A stretch of 64,000 nucleotides of DNA, taken from NCBI GenBank assembly GCA_022605405.1, contig JABYQQ010000001.1, positions 3,720,001-3,784,000 on the forward strand, read 5' to 3'. Below, piece after piece: positions 10,591 through 21,767 of the stretch (position 1 is the first letter of the stretch; each line of letters opens with the position of its first letter). Source of the DNA: Earliella scabrosa. Taxonomy: Eukaryota; Basidiomycota; Agaricomycetes; Polyporales; Polyporaceae. The notes under the pieces are model-generated. The model had not been told where the DNA came from and searched no databases. It saw nothing but the letters and a program-made list of their open reading frames with translations. Both the position numbers and the translations under genes were made by a program.

Positions 10591-13041
10591 ATGAGTTCCG
10601 AGGATGAGAAGGGCGTAGACTATCCCACCGTCAAGGTCGCATCTTCGGATATCGGAGTGGCAGACGTGGTCACTGGCACGATCCCAGCACCTCAAGATGG
10701 TCTCAAGCGACAGATGAAAAATAGGCATATTGCCATGATCAGGCAAGTTTCGCTACATACCTCGTCCCATTGACTCATTGGTGATTTCGTATCCTTAGTA
10801 TTGGAGGTATGCACATGGCTTTACCCCATACAGGACGAGCGGTGCGCTCATTCTCTGAGCAGGAGTCATCGGCACTGGGCTATTCTTGGGAACAGCGACC
10901 TCCTTGCAGAACGGAGGACCTGTAGGGATGCTGTTGGGCTACCTCGTCGTAGGCTCTCTATGTTACACTGTTATGGTAAGTTGTCGCTATGGTTCCTTGC
11001 TACGGATAAGCCTCATCCAGCCTCCGGCGTCCTCGGAAAGATCTCTCTCGGCGAGATGGCCGCCTTCTTGCCTATTCCCGGTGGACATCTCACATTCGCA
11101 GAGCGCTTCGTAGACGCCCCGTGGTCGTTCGCGTTGGGTTGGCTATACTGTGAGTAGCCGCCTTGCTGTCCACATACTCGTGTCAAATGTCCGCTCGTTA
11201 GGGTACAACTGGTCTATCCTGCTTCCGGCCGAGCTCAGTGCAGCCTCTGTTGTCATCAGCTATTGGTGCGTCCTTCCCGCCTTGAGTGCATTCAAACACT
11301 AACAAAACACTGCTTAGGGACAAGTCGGTCAACCCGGCAGCATGGATCACCATGTGTCTCGCTGTTGTCGTCATCATCAACCTCTTCGGCGCTGGTAAGT
11401 ATGTCTGTGCGGTAACGCTTGCGCCGTATGAAGCCAAAAGTGTATCTGAACGCGCTACGTCTAGGTGCATATGGTGAAGCAGAGTTCATCTTCTCCTCTA
11501 TCAAAGTCATCACCATTATCGGACTCATCATATTGGGGATCATTCTCGATCTTGGTGGGGGCCCGAACCATGATCGTATTGGTTTCCGCTATTGGAAGCA
11601 TCCGGGTCCCTTCGTCCAGTTCGACAACATTGGGGGCTCGAAAGGTCGCTTCTTGGGATGGTTCGCAGTGATGACGCAGGCGGTGTTCTCCTTTATGGGG
11701 ACCGAGCTTGTTGCGGTAATATTTCTCTCTACGTTTATGGAGCATGGTGACATCTGAGTACAATATCTCCATCTCCAGATTGCTGGTGCGGAAGTCAAGA
11801 ACCCCAGGAGGAATATTCCGAAGGCCATTCGCAGAGTCTACATTCGGATCCTTCTGTTCTACGTTGGCGGCGTGACTATCATCGGACTGCTCGTCCCCTC
11901 CGATGACAAGGGGCTATCGTTAGGTGATGGAACCGCGGCCGCCTCGCCATTTGTGATCGCTATCTCGAATGCTGGTATCAAAGTCCTGCCTTCGGTGCGT
12001 CGCGTACTTTGCAGACCCTGTTGCTACATGTTGAATCACACTGCGTAGATCATCAACGCTGCCATCTTGTCTTCGGCGTGGTCTGCTGCCAACAGCGACC
12101 TCTATGCAGGCTCGCGCGCCTTGTGTAAGGCCATCGTCTCACTACTACATACCCAACCGGCGACCATTGCCTAACATATTCCAAACACAGATAGTCTTGC
12201 GCTCAATGGGAACGCGCCCAAAGTCTTCATGAAAGTGACCCGCCATGGTCTCCCTTGGGTGTCCGTAGCGACATGTGCATGCTTCGCGTTCCTCGCTTTC
12301 TTAGGAATCTCGAGTGGCAGTGGCAAGGTCTTCGGCTGGCTGGCAAATATGTACGTGGCATAGTGGCATTTGCACGTGAGAGGCGTCCATTGAACTTCTC
12401 TCTGGCAGGACCGCCGTGGCCGGGCTGTCGAGCTGGTTTGGTATCTCCGTGACCTATATCCGATTCCATCGCGGACTCAAGGCGCAAGGCATCGACCGCA
12501 GGACACTGCCTTTCCAATCTTCTCTGCAGCCATTTGCTGCGTGGTATGCAGCCGCTGGGTGCCTGCTCATCGTTGTGGTAGGCACTTATCCACTCGCCCT
12601 TGAACACGTACAACCCTGACGCTCATATCCCTCTCTCTTCCTCTTCCACTCCACTTCCATCTCAATCTTGAACACGGCGCGCTCCCTTACCAGTTCAGCG
12701 GGTGGTCCGTGTTCTTGAAGGGCCACTGGCGCGTCGACACGTTCGTCACGAACTACCTTCCGATGGTTCTCTTCCCGCTCTTCTATGTCAGCGCGAAGCT
12801 GTGGACGCGCGCGCCACTCGTGCCGTACGCCGAAATGGACTTCAAGTCCGGCCTGCAGGAGGTTCTCGATGCTACGTGTGTGCTTCCGTTCGTGTTTCAG
12901 AGCATTCGCATCTGACGCTTCCACAATACTAGCGTCGAAGATCCGCCCGCTCGGAACTGGGTCGAGCGCGCTTGGTCCTACGTGGTACGTTCAACACCGT
13001 GCGTTAACGTTCCAGGCACTGCTCATAAATGGCAGATGTAA
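10591..13041 (+). CDS. YAT-family amino acid permease (paralog C)
   Basis: Third permease copy, 544 aa. Exons: 10591-10742, 10799-10806, 10863-10975, 11041-11149, 11202-11265, 11318-11394, 11465-11715, 11779-11994, 12049-12124, 12191-12350, 12409-12577, 12694-12875, 12933-12984, 13036-13041. Exons 2-14 match A and B base for base in length; exon 1 is 9 nt longer. Intron 1 starts GCAAGT, a GC-AG intron, where A and B use GT. The last exon is ATG TAA. MSSEDEK at 10591 is taken as start by comparison with B. Motifs include [13 protein letters not shown] and [13 protein letters not shown]. It ends 341 bp before the homocysteine S-methyltransferase start on the same strand, and it is the copy most directly linked to that enzyme. 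Confidence 0.9.
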
Positions 13042-13381
13042 ACGCAGTTGGAGGCAAGCACCAGTCACTCGGATCGGCCAAAAATAGACGACGCGGGATG
13101 AATGACACGACTGCGCACTGTTGCTTCAGATCTCCTGCAATGTCTGTGCTCTCCCTGATAGACAATTCCGTATCTGCCAGTGTATCCAAGCTTTTGGTAT
13201 ACGAACAATCCAGGTATTCGAAAGTAAGAGCATTGAGGTGTCTACCAGGAATCTTGAACAAGGAGGTTCATTGCTACAGCACTCGAGTCACGCCACAGTC
13301 GCTGCCATCGTACGTCATCGATGGAGAGCATTCCTCGATGGCCCAGTCTCCCACCTATCTCCCTCCCACAACGTGCCAGCC
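13042..13381. other. Spacer between permease C and homocysteine S-methyltransferase
   Basis: About 340 bp with the 3' flank of the permease and the promoter/5' leader of the methyltransferase. ORFs crossing it are unsupported extensions. Confidence 0.6.
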
Positions 13382-14724
13382 ATGGCCGCCTCCGAGTCTT
13401 CTGTAGCAGGAAAAGCCGCTTCAATTCTCGTATTAGACGGCGGATTGGTGAGATCCTGGCGCGATGCCATCCCAGTCCCGTTGTTCAGCCCGAGTGACCT
13501 CGTACAACACAAACCACACAGGGAACAACGCTTGAAGATGTCTTCCATCAAAATATTCCTACGCCATTATGGTCCGCAAAGCCGGTAGAAGACGACCCTG
13601 AAGTGATCATCGCTGCGCACCTCGCATTCTTGCGCGCCGGGGCGGATGTTATCCTCACATCTACGTACGCAATACAGATACGGTGCCTTCTGTAGATTGA
13701 ACTGACATGTCTGACGCATCGCGACAGGTATCAATGCGCCTACAATAACTTCGAACGTTCTGGGTACTCCCGCGAGGATGCCAGACAGATCATGCTCAAA
13801 TCTGTCAAACTCGCGATGGAGGCGAAGCGTCGGTACCTCGACGAACAGGAGAAGGATTCCACTCCCGTATCACATCCCCGCTTCGTGAAGATTGCGCTCT
13901 CCTTGGGCCCTTACGGCGCCACACTCTCCCCTGCGCAAGAGTTCGACGGCTTCTATCCACCACCCTACGGCCCCGATCTGTCCATGACCGCGGAGAAGAC
14001 CAACGTATTCCCAGACACCGAGGAAGGCCGTGCGCAGGAGCGCCTCGCAATCGAAGCCTTGACTGAGTTCCACTACGAGCGACTGAAGGTGTTCGCCAGC
14101 GACCCCGACACGTGGGACGCGTTGGATTTCGTCGCGTTCGAGACGGTGCCGCTCCGGAGGGAGATCCATGCGATCAGGAGGGCGGTGGCGCGGCTGCAGA
14201 ACGAGAAAGGATTAGAGCCCTGCCTCATGTCCGGTGAACACAAAGCGACACACATGAAGCCTTGGTGGATCAGTACTGTCCATCCCGATGGTCAGTATCC
14301 CGAACGGGGAACCGGTGGAGGGCGAACAAGGATGGAGGAAGTTGCGGAGGCGGCCCTGCTAAGCGAAGTAGATGAACCTGCGAACGAGGCGAAACCTTTC
14401 GGGTTCGGTATCAACTGCACGGATGTCGAAGTCTTGCCCACGTTGCTGCAAGCTGCACAACATGTGGCGGCGAGAGCATCCGAGCTCAACGAGTCCAGCA
14501 GACACTGGCTCGTATTGTATCCCAATCGTGGCGATGCATACGATCCAGCGACGCAAACGTGGAGACAGTCCAGTAGGGAGGGTGTACATTGGGCGAAACA
14601 GCTCCGAGTCGTGTTGTCTGGAGCAGATCAGTCGGGAGCGTGGGGAGGAATCATCGCTGGGGGATGTTGCAAGACTGGACCAGACGAGATAGCGCGCTTG
14701 AGGCAGGAGATAGACGACTCTTGA
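13382..14724 (+). CDS. Homocysteine S-methyltransferase
   Basis: Transfers a methyl group from S-methylmethionine or S-adenosylmethionine to homocysteine, giving methionine in the cytosol. Three exons, 13382-13447, 13522-13664 and 13728-14724, give 401 aa. The start MAASESS precedes the N-terminal LVLDGGLGTTLED signature of the family. Zinc ligands are visible: Cys in FGINCTD (about residue 300) and the Cys pair in AGGCCKTGP (about 383-384), the hallmark of the Pfam S-methyl_trans barrel (MHT1/SAM4/MmuM type). Middle signatures include ILTSTYQCAY and SLGPYGA. Length is slightly above the usual 320-350 aa because of a longer central loop around HPDGQYPERG. The upstream neighbour is a YAT permease, the same pairing as yeast MMP1-MHT1 and SAM3-SAM4, which points to S-methyl donor scavenging. 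Confidence 0.93.
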
Positions 14725-15131
14725 TCGTACCCATGTCTTCATGAGTTTGGTGATCCAGGTCACTGTACATAGCGGGTGTATAACCGTACGTTCTGGTCTG
14801 TTCTGGTGCAGCGCAACTTGAAGTTCATGGACCAGAATCCTCGTGGGAATGACATCTCGATTGGGGTACCGGTCCGCAGGACCCCGGAAGCGGTGGCCGG
14901 TAAGTGCCGGGGGCTTCACTCAGATTGCACTCTGTGGCCGTCGCTGTATACCGCATCGCACAAGAGTCGCCCGAAAGACTGCACGTCGCCAACACCGACG
15001 TTCTCAAAATAAGCCCATAGCGGTACGTGAGTCCTCTTCATGGTTGGGTGGAAGATCGGGAGGGATTGGCCACGGCGTTGGAATGGATGGCATACGCGAA
15101 GTTTGGATGTTCATACTCCTTCAGGTCCGCC
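14725..15131. other. Promoter and probable 5' UTR intron of the uS2 gene
   Basis: No protein gene. A good donor GTACGT at 15023 and a pyrimidine-rich acceptor CTCCTTCAG ending at 15124 suggest a 102-nt intron in the 5' leader, ending 7 nt before the ATG. Introns in this position are common in fungal ribosomal protein genes. Transcript reads would be needed to confirm it. Confidence 0.4.
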
Positions 15132-16138
15132 ATGTCGTCAAAACTCCCCTCCGTCCTCAGTGCCACCGATGAGGAGATCCAGCTTCTCCTTGCGGCTCAA
15201 TCGCACATTGGCAGCAAGAACTGCGACAAGCAGATGCTTTCCTACGTCTGGAAGCGGAGGTCCGACGGTTAGTGCATTACTTCGCGCGCGCCCAGTGGGC
15301 AGCACTTCTTAGACGGCTTGCGTCTACTAGGCATCCACATCATCAACATTGGCAAGACCTGGGAGAAGCTCGTTTTCGCCGCTCGGATCATCGCTGCCAT
15401 CGAGAACCCGAACGACGTCTGTGTAATTTCTGCTCGTCCCTACGGTCACCGTGCGGTCCTCAAGTTTGCCGCGAACACTGGCGCGCAGGCCATCGCTGGT
15501 CGTTTCACCCCCGGTAGCTTCACGAACTACATCACCCGCTCGTTCAAGGAGCCCCGCCTCATCATTGTCACCGACCCCCGCGTCGACCACCAGGCCATCC
15601 GCGAGGCGTCCTACGTCAACATCCCTGTCATCGCCTTCTGCGACACCGACGCTCCCCTGAAGTTCGTTGACGTTGCCATCCCCATCAACAACAAGTCGCG
15701 GCACTCCGTCGGTCTTGCTTGGTGGCTCCTTGCCCGCGAGGTCCTCCGCCTCCGCGGCACGATTCCCCGCACGCCGGACGGTTGGAATGTCATGGTCGAC
15801 ATGTTCTTCTACCGTGACCCTGAGGAGGTTGAGAAGCAACAACAGGAGGAGGCTGCAGCGAAGGCTCAGGCTGCTGCTGGCGAGGTCGCCGAGGCACCTC
15901 TTACCGAGTGGGACGTCACTGCAGCTCCTCAGGCGGGTGGCATCAACCCTGCATTGGTCGCTGGCGACGGTACGTTTTCCCCCCAGTCCCCTTTCTCCAG
16001 CGTGTTAATATTGGCTTTACAGGTGGTCTCGACTGGTCGGCGGAGCCCGCTGCTGGTGGTCCCACCGACTGGTCAGCAGAGCCTGCGCAGACTGGCTGGG
16101 GCGCGGAGCCTCAGGCTACTGGCGGCGGATGGGATTAA
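15132..16138 (+). CDS. rps0: 40S ribosomal protein uS2 (Rps0 / RPSA)
   Basis: Structural protein of the small ribosomal subunit, needed for late 20S pre-rRNA processing in yeast. Exons 15132-15267, 15331-15969 and 16023-16138 give 296 aa. Conserved uS2 features include [12 protein letters not shown] at the N-terminus, [27 protein letters not shown], and [16 protein letters not shown]. The C-terminal tail after the core has repeated W-[SG]-AEP units and ends GGGWD, typical of eukaryotic Rps0/laminin-receptor tails. The join after SDG gives the expected glycine codon. The gene is convergent with glucosamine-6-phosphate deaminase. A long ORF reading through the last intron into the neighbour is an artefact. 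Confidence 0.96.
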
Positions 16139-16514
16139 ACAGAAGAGAGGATTGCTGCTCGTGCGCTGTGACCACTATCTGTCGCTGTCTGGCAATGTTG
16201 TGTTGTACTCGGGAGTTTATGCCTGCCATGACACGCCCATGATCACGCCCTTTTTATTGACGCAAAACCATGTACAGCGTATGACATCACAACATGCTTG
16301 CTTTTCACTCCCGTACCCACTGTTTGGGTCATCATCTGTTGCACTTGGGTTTGAGGTTGTCAACAGGAAGCAGCGGTTGCGAACATCGCTGTTTAGCACA
16401 AGCTGGGACACTGTAGTCTATACACGAGTGGTGCGAACTTCAACTACTATTACAAGGCGAGTCCCTTCAGGTATGCATGCAGTCCCTTTATATTCACCCT
16501 CGATCCCTCATTCC
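16139..16514. other. Convergent 3' flanks of uS2 and GlcN6P deaminase
   Basis: 376 bp between two stop codons facing each other; presumably both 3' UTRs. No gene seen. Confidence 0.6.
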
Positions 16515-17725
16515 TCATTCCATGCTACCGACAGGCTCATCGACACCCTGCTTCTTCAACGCCTCGTGCATGGCCTCGACCTCGTCCTGCACGCGCTCGA
16601 TAGACTTGAAGTACTTGACGGTCTTGACATGGAGCTCCGCGGTCGCGTCCTCGTCGACGACGATGAGCGCCCAGGGGTGGAGCTGGAGGGCGGAGAGGGT
16701 CCAGAGGTGGTTGACGCCCTCCTCGATGGCCTTGGAGAGCGCGAGGGCCTTGCGCTGGCCGGTGACGACGACGACGACCTCGCGCGAGTCGAGGACGGTG
16801 GCGACGCCGACGGTGAGCGCCATGCGGGGGACGGCGGCGATGTCGTTGTTGAAGAAGCGGGCGTTGGCGAGGATGGTGTCGTACGCGAGCGTCTTGATGC
16901 GCGTGCGCGAGGCGAGCGAGGAGCCTGCGTGGTTTTTTTTGTGGTGGTGAGTCCGAGATTTCAGACTCGTGTGGGGTTTTGGGGAGAAGGGACGAGTAGG
17001 GCGCGCAGAAAAGACTCACCGGGCTCGTTGAACGCGATATGCCCGTCCTCGCCGATCCCACCGAGGAAGAGCTCGATGCCGCCGTACGCCTTGATCTTCT
17101 CCTCGTACGCTTTGCACTCCTTGATCAGATCCTTCGCGTTGCCGTTGAGGATGTTCACCTGCGAGGGCGGGATGTCCACTGCAGCGCGCGAGGTCGATCC
17201 ATCAGGTCAGCCTGCCGCACATCGTCGAGAGACACAGAGATCGCGCACGCACCGTGCGAGAAGAATTCGCGGAACATGAAGGTGTGGTATGATTCTGGGT
17301 GGTCCTCGGGGAGCCCGACGTACTCGTCCATGTTGAACGTAATGACATGCTTGAAGCTGCAAGTGCGCGCGCGAGCGCGTGAGCTCCTTCCTTCTCTTTG
17401 TATCGGGGAGGGGGCGCACACTCACGAGAGCTTTCCATCCTTGACGAGCTTGATGAGGTGCTTGTACGTCGGGATGGGAGACGAACCGGTAGGGAGCCCA
17501 AGCACGAATGGCTTCTCCGCTGTTGGCTTGAAGTCGTTGATCCTGCGTACTTGCTCGTCAGTCCGGAGAAGCAGGATATGGGTGTGTGCGCGCGCACCGC
17601 TTGGCGATGTAGTTTCCGATGTACTCTCCAACGGCGGCGGCGTTGTCGCGGATGATGAGACCTGCCCTCGCCCGTCAGCTTCGTTCATCTCCGTGCCAGC
17701 TTCAACGAGACGGGTTCGTACGCAT
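16515..17725 (-). CDS. NAG1: Glucosamine-6-phosphate deaminase
   Basis: Converts glucosamine 6-phosphate to fructose 6-phosphate and ammonia, the last step of N-acetylglucosamine (chitin) catabolism, in the cytosol. Six exons on the minus strand: 17725-17722, 17661-17598, 17542-17426, 17356-17253, 17178-17020, 16924-16515; 285 aa. The first coding exon is only four bases, ATG plus C; the join gives [16 protein letters not shown], the normal NagB start. Active-site motifs are complete: LPTGSSP, NMDEYVG (Asp72) and [14 protein letters not shown] (Asp141, His143, Glu148), at the same numbers as in E. coli Nag[16 protein letters not shown] follows. No other GlcNAc-catabolism gene is adjacent; the neighbours are uS2 and a NIMA-type kinase. 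Confidence 0.95.
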
Positions 17726-18522
17726 GGTTGATTAGAGGGTGAGCGTGGCAAGTACTATTGAGTCGTCGGAGAGATGGCGAGGAAGCAGCTTGTCGCGGCG
17801 GCGATGGTCGTAGTCGTGGGTGGATGGCAAGGCCAGAAAAAAACCAAAATGACTCTAAGACCGCGCCCTACGGAACCTTATGGCGTTGGGAGCGGCATGG
17901 CGGATGGCTAAGGCAGGAGCTGCCGGGGGCGGCGGGCTCTGGAACGTCCGTGGACCATATGCCCTGACTGCTTCTCGAGCCTGCCCGGAGTGATATCGAT
18001 CTCGGGCAGCGTGCTCGATCCGCAGGCGAGCATATGCTGCCCCGCGAGCACACACAGCAACGTGCTCCGACCCACCATGTGCGCGCGCACAACGGCCAAT
18101 CGACGCGAGCACTTGGGGCTTGCCCTGTCCATACTTGCTGCTCCCGATCAGGCACCCTCTCACCGGTCCGGTCCTCCGCACGCCGCCACTACGCCTATTC
18201 GACGCTCGTCCTCCGAGAATCTTTCATCTCAAGCCTATAAAGTCCACGAATCAGATTGCATAGTTACTATACAGTGGCATATACAGCGTAGACCTGCAGG
18301 CGTAGGTGTATAATATTATGATTATATCCGGAACAACAGGTGCTCGCGCAGGCAGCACAAAACATCGTCACCACACAGCGTCTCTCGGTGGAAGGGGTGT
18401 CCAGGAGCATGGCGCGCGCCGCCTAATACGTGCGCGCGCAGGTCGTTCGCGAATCGTCTCTCGTCGTCTCTCAACATCTCTTCTCGTCTCCTCTCGTCCA
18501 ATCGTCAGGGGTCGTGTGTTGA
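17726..18522. other. Intergenic, upstream of GlcN6P deaminase
   Basis: Promoter side of the deaminase and 3' side of the NIMA-type kinase. A pyrimidine-rich stretch (CT and GTCTC repeats) lies near 18455-18505. ORFs in several frames lack motifs. No gene supported. Confidence 0.5.
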
Positions 18523-21321
18523 CTATGATGATGCCTTCACGCCGAGCGCCTTACGCGCCTCCTCGTTCGCTCGTTGCGCCTTCGCGATCGACGACCTCAC
18601 CGCCGTGCTACTCAACGATGACGTGGGGCGTGAGTTCGCCTTCGCAGCATTGACCACCGCCATCGCCCGCAGTGTCGCCCCGCTCTTCCTCGGCCTCGAT
18701 GCGGGCTTCGTAGGCGCAGGTGCAACGCGGTCTTCTGTCTTCTTGATGAATGGGCTAGGAAGGTTCTCGACGTCGTTGAAGTCGTACTGCGGTTGAGGCG
18801 CTTGCGCGAGGGCGGCAACCGCCGCTGCAGCTGCGGCTGCACTCGTCGAAGCCGACGACGATGAGGACGAAGGCACGACCGAGGTCGATGCTGCACGCGA
18901 GACTCTCGTTCGCGAGGAGCCGGCGGAAGCGCTCTCTGGGGCAAGTGTAGCGGAGCGGACAGCCGCCGAGGCTGACGTCGCGCGGATTGAAGGCCGGCGT
19001 AGCCTTGTTGGCCGCACCGCGGTGGCATGCGTAGTCCCTGTACTCGTCGCCGAGCCGGTACTGCTTGTGGTTGAACTAGTGCTGCTCCCCGTCGACTGTG
19101 TCGGAGTGCGCTCGCCATCAGAGCTCTCCCGATCCTTCTCCCTCCTGCTCGAGCGCGGCTTGCTCTCTGTCTCGTAGCCGTCCTCAGAAAGCTCCCCGTC
19201 GCTCTCGCCGCTGTCGTCGTCTTCGGTGTCGAAGTCGAAGATCTTCGCAAAGTTCAAGCCGACCTTGGGCGTGTTCACGAAAAGCTTCGCCAGTTCCGCC
19301 GGTGACGGTGTCGCGATGGGCTCTCCAGTTGAGGTGAGGATGACGCCCTTCATCGCCGAGGGCGGCGCGAGGTCAAGGTTGACCGACTTCGTCGGCATCG
19401 GCGTCTCGAACACAGGCAATTTGGCCGGTTGGGGCACCGTCCTAGTCTTCACAGGCTCCGGGGAGTCCGCGAGACGACTGAGCGGAGCCATGATGTTCTT
19501 GACCTCCTCAAGTGGATTCTTCGACCGCGTTCTCCTCTCGCCCGCAGCGGATGCCTCGAGTGTCTTCATCTTCGTCTCCAGCTCACGCTTGACGTCCTCC
19601 AGCCGCGCGCGCTCCTGCTCAATCTCGTTGGCCTGTTGCTGGACCCACTCCATGCGCTCCTCAACGGCCCGACCCATCGTCTCCCGAGTCTGGCGCTCCC
19701 AGTCGGCCCACATGCGTGCCATGTCCTCTTCACGACGACGCACGGCCTCCATGATTTCCTGTTCCCGAAGGGCTATACGAGCAGCGACTTCTTCCTCTTG
19801 CTTGACGACGATCGCACGAAGCTCTTCATCTCGTCGAGCGACTGCCGCGCGCACCCGCTGCTGTAGTGTTGACTCCGCGGTGGCGAGCAGGTTGCGGAGG
19901 GAAGTGATCTCCTCGTCCTTCTGCGCGACTGCAGTGACAAGATGGGCCTCGCGCTCAGCAAGTGCTGTCTCTCGAGCGACGAGGTCTCGCTCTTTAGTCA
20001 AGAGGCTGCTCTTATGGGACTTCACTGTGTTGAGCCTGCAGAAATGGTGAGCAAGCAGGTGGGATGCAGAACGGCCATCCTTACATCTTCTGCGTCTCGA
20101 AGACCTTGAGGGCGAGGTCAATCCTCTCGTGTTGAAGCAATTGTGTCGTGGATGGACGCATAGCGGGCTGGCGGAATCTCAGCATCTGGATACAGACTAT
20201 CGGGAATTGCAAACCACATACGTTGAGGTTCAGCATCGACTTGATGACGGTGGCCAGGGCGGGACTGTAACCCTTGGGTAGTGGAGGTATGCGCCCGTTG
20301 CTACATGAAATGTCAGATTGTATCCGTCCAGACTAGCACTCAACGTACCGGATCAAAATGCTCAGCTCTGCGTGCGTCTTGGCCTCGTGGAATGGCGGCT
20401 TGAGGGCGCATAGTTCATAGATGAGACATCCTAATGACCAGATGTCCGACTTCGAGTCGTATGCCTTTTCTTGCATGAGTTCAGGGGACATGTAATAGGG
20501 AGTCTACACGAATGTCAGTTGCTTGCGTTTTCGCAGTGATCAACAGAACGTACCCCGACGTAGGTGTTAGCAAAGCTGGCTTGAACAAGGGCCTTCGAGA
20601 GACCGAAGTCACCAAGCTTCACGTTGTTGTTCTCGTCAAGGAAGACTTCAGAGAACGAGTCAGGTGTCAAGCTCACCGCTCTCGCGAGAGGATAACGCAC
20701 CGTTGTCAGGCTTCAAGTCGCGGTGAAGAATCTGTGCCCTCCGCTCCTTGCCATCATCCTCCGTCCCTACACTACTTGTCCTGCCGTGGCCGCCGTTGGG
20801 GTGGTGGCAGTGGTTTAGCGCAAGGAGGATCTGCATAAAGTAGTTCCAGATAGTGTCTTCGGGAATGAGTCGGTTGTGTCGCTGTGCTTGCTTGATGATG
20901 GAGCAGAGGTCGCCACCACCACAGTATTCCATAAGGATATAGAGGATACCAGCCTCTCGGTCGACGTGTCGGTCATGATAGCGTACAATGTGTTCGTGGT
21001 GGAGGTCCTTGAGGATATTCCTTGAGAACATATATGCGTGGTGTCGGCGGGATGGTCTTGCTCCACGAAAAGGATGAGACACTCACACTTCAGCGACTAT
21101 CTGCTTGCGGTCCCGCTCCGTCATGCGCTCGAAGTTGAGCTCCTTGCGTGCAAATATCTTGCAGCCACCAAGCCAGCGTCAGAGAGTTTGTGCGTGGTGT
21201 GCACGTTTGGATGGTTGGCACTCACCAAACCGTCAGTCTTCCGGCGGACCTTGCGAATGATGCCGAATGAGCCATTGCCAATAACGTCGAGAGGCTCGTA
21301 GAGATCGAGCGGGGAAGCCAT
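18523..21321 (-). CDS. nimA: NIMA-related serine/threonine protein kinase
   Basis: Mitotic-entry kinase of the NIMA/NEK family. Eight exons on the minus strand: 21321-21226, 21157-21087, 21020-20701, 20645-20554, 20503-20349, 20300-20222, 20167-20085, 20035-18523; 802 aa. The N-terminal kinase domain (about 8-285) has the Gly loop GNGSFG (15-20), FARKEL with the ATP-binding Lys (37), HRDLKPDN (catalytic Asp157), DFGLSK (Asp175) and [24 protein letters not shown] is typical of NIMA. An insert rich in G, S and E precedes HRDLKPDN. Then a highly charged coiled-coil region runs from about 300 to 470, followed by a Ser/Thr-rich tail with an acidic patch ([16 protein letters not shown]). This layout matches NIMA/NEK2, where the coiled coil drives dimerisation. 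No defect seen. Confidence 0.94.
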
Positions 21322-21767
21322 GGCGGCCGAGGCGTGGGTTGGGGATGGGTCGGGAAAGGTGGAAGAGCAACGTCGGTGAGGAAACTTGAAAGCCGCCCAC
21401 CCGGAAGTTAGGCTCAATTCGAACCTGAGCGCTTGCGCCACGCGTCATCAAGCGCCCATTGACAGGCGACTTGTCATGTGACCGCGTTCAAGAAAATCAG
21501 ATCCAGCGGAGGCGATCGTCGATGGAGATCCAGCCACCTCAGTCTGTAGTGGGGATACAAATTGCAATGCGCAGCGATGCAGGACGTCTATTAGGCACAA
21601 TGGTATGAAGGTACAGTAACCAATACTAGAAGCAACATTACGGCAGGAAACCATCCCAAGGAACACTGAGCATTGGTTGCAGCACTGGCGTAGACCGCCT
21701 GCCAGAACTTGCAGCAGAATTACCAATGGGATTCGGACCTTCAGACCACCATTCAGGTCAGGGAGAG
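21322..21767. other. Promoter of the NIMA-type kinase gene
   Basis: 446 bp between the kinase start and the stop of the DUF6533 gene, both on the minus strand. No further gene is seen. Confidence 0.5.

Noticed and set aside
15318..17279. 653-aa plus-strand ORF
   Set aside because: It reads through the last uS2 intron and then runs antisense to glucosamine-6-phosphate deaminase; only the uS2 exon part is real.
16515..17725. A chitin/GlcNAc catabolic gene cluster around the deaminase
   Set aside because: No deacetylase, GlcNAc kinase or transporter lies nearby; the neighbours are uS2 and a NIMA-type kinase.
19226..20050. 274-aa plus-strand ORF
   Set aside because: Ser/Arg-rich antisense shadow of the NIMA-type kinase coiled-coil exon.
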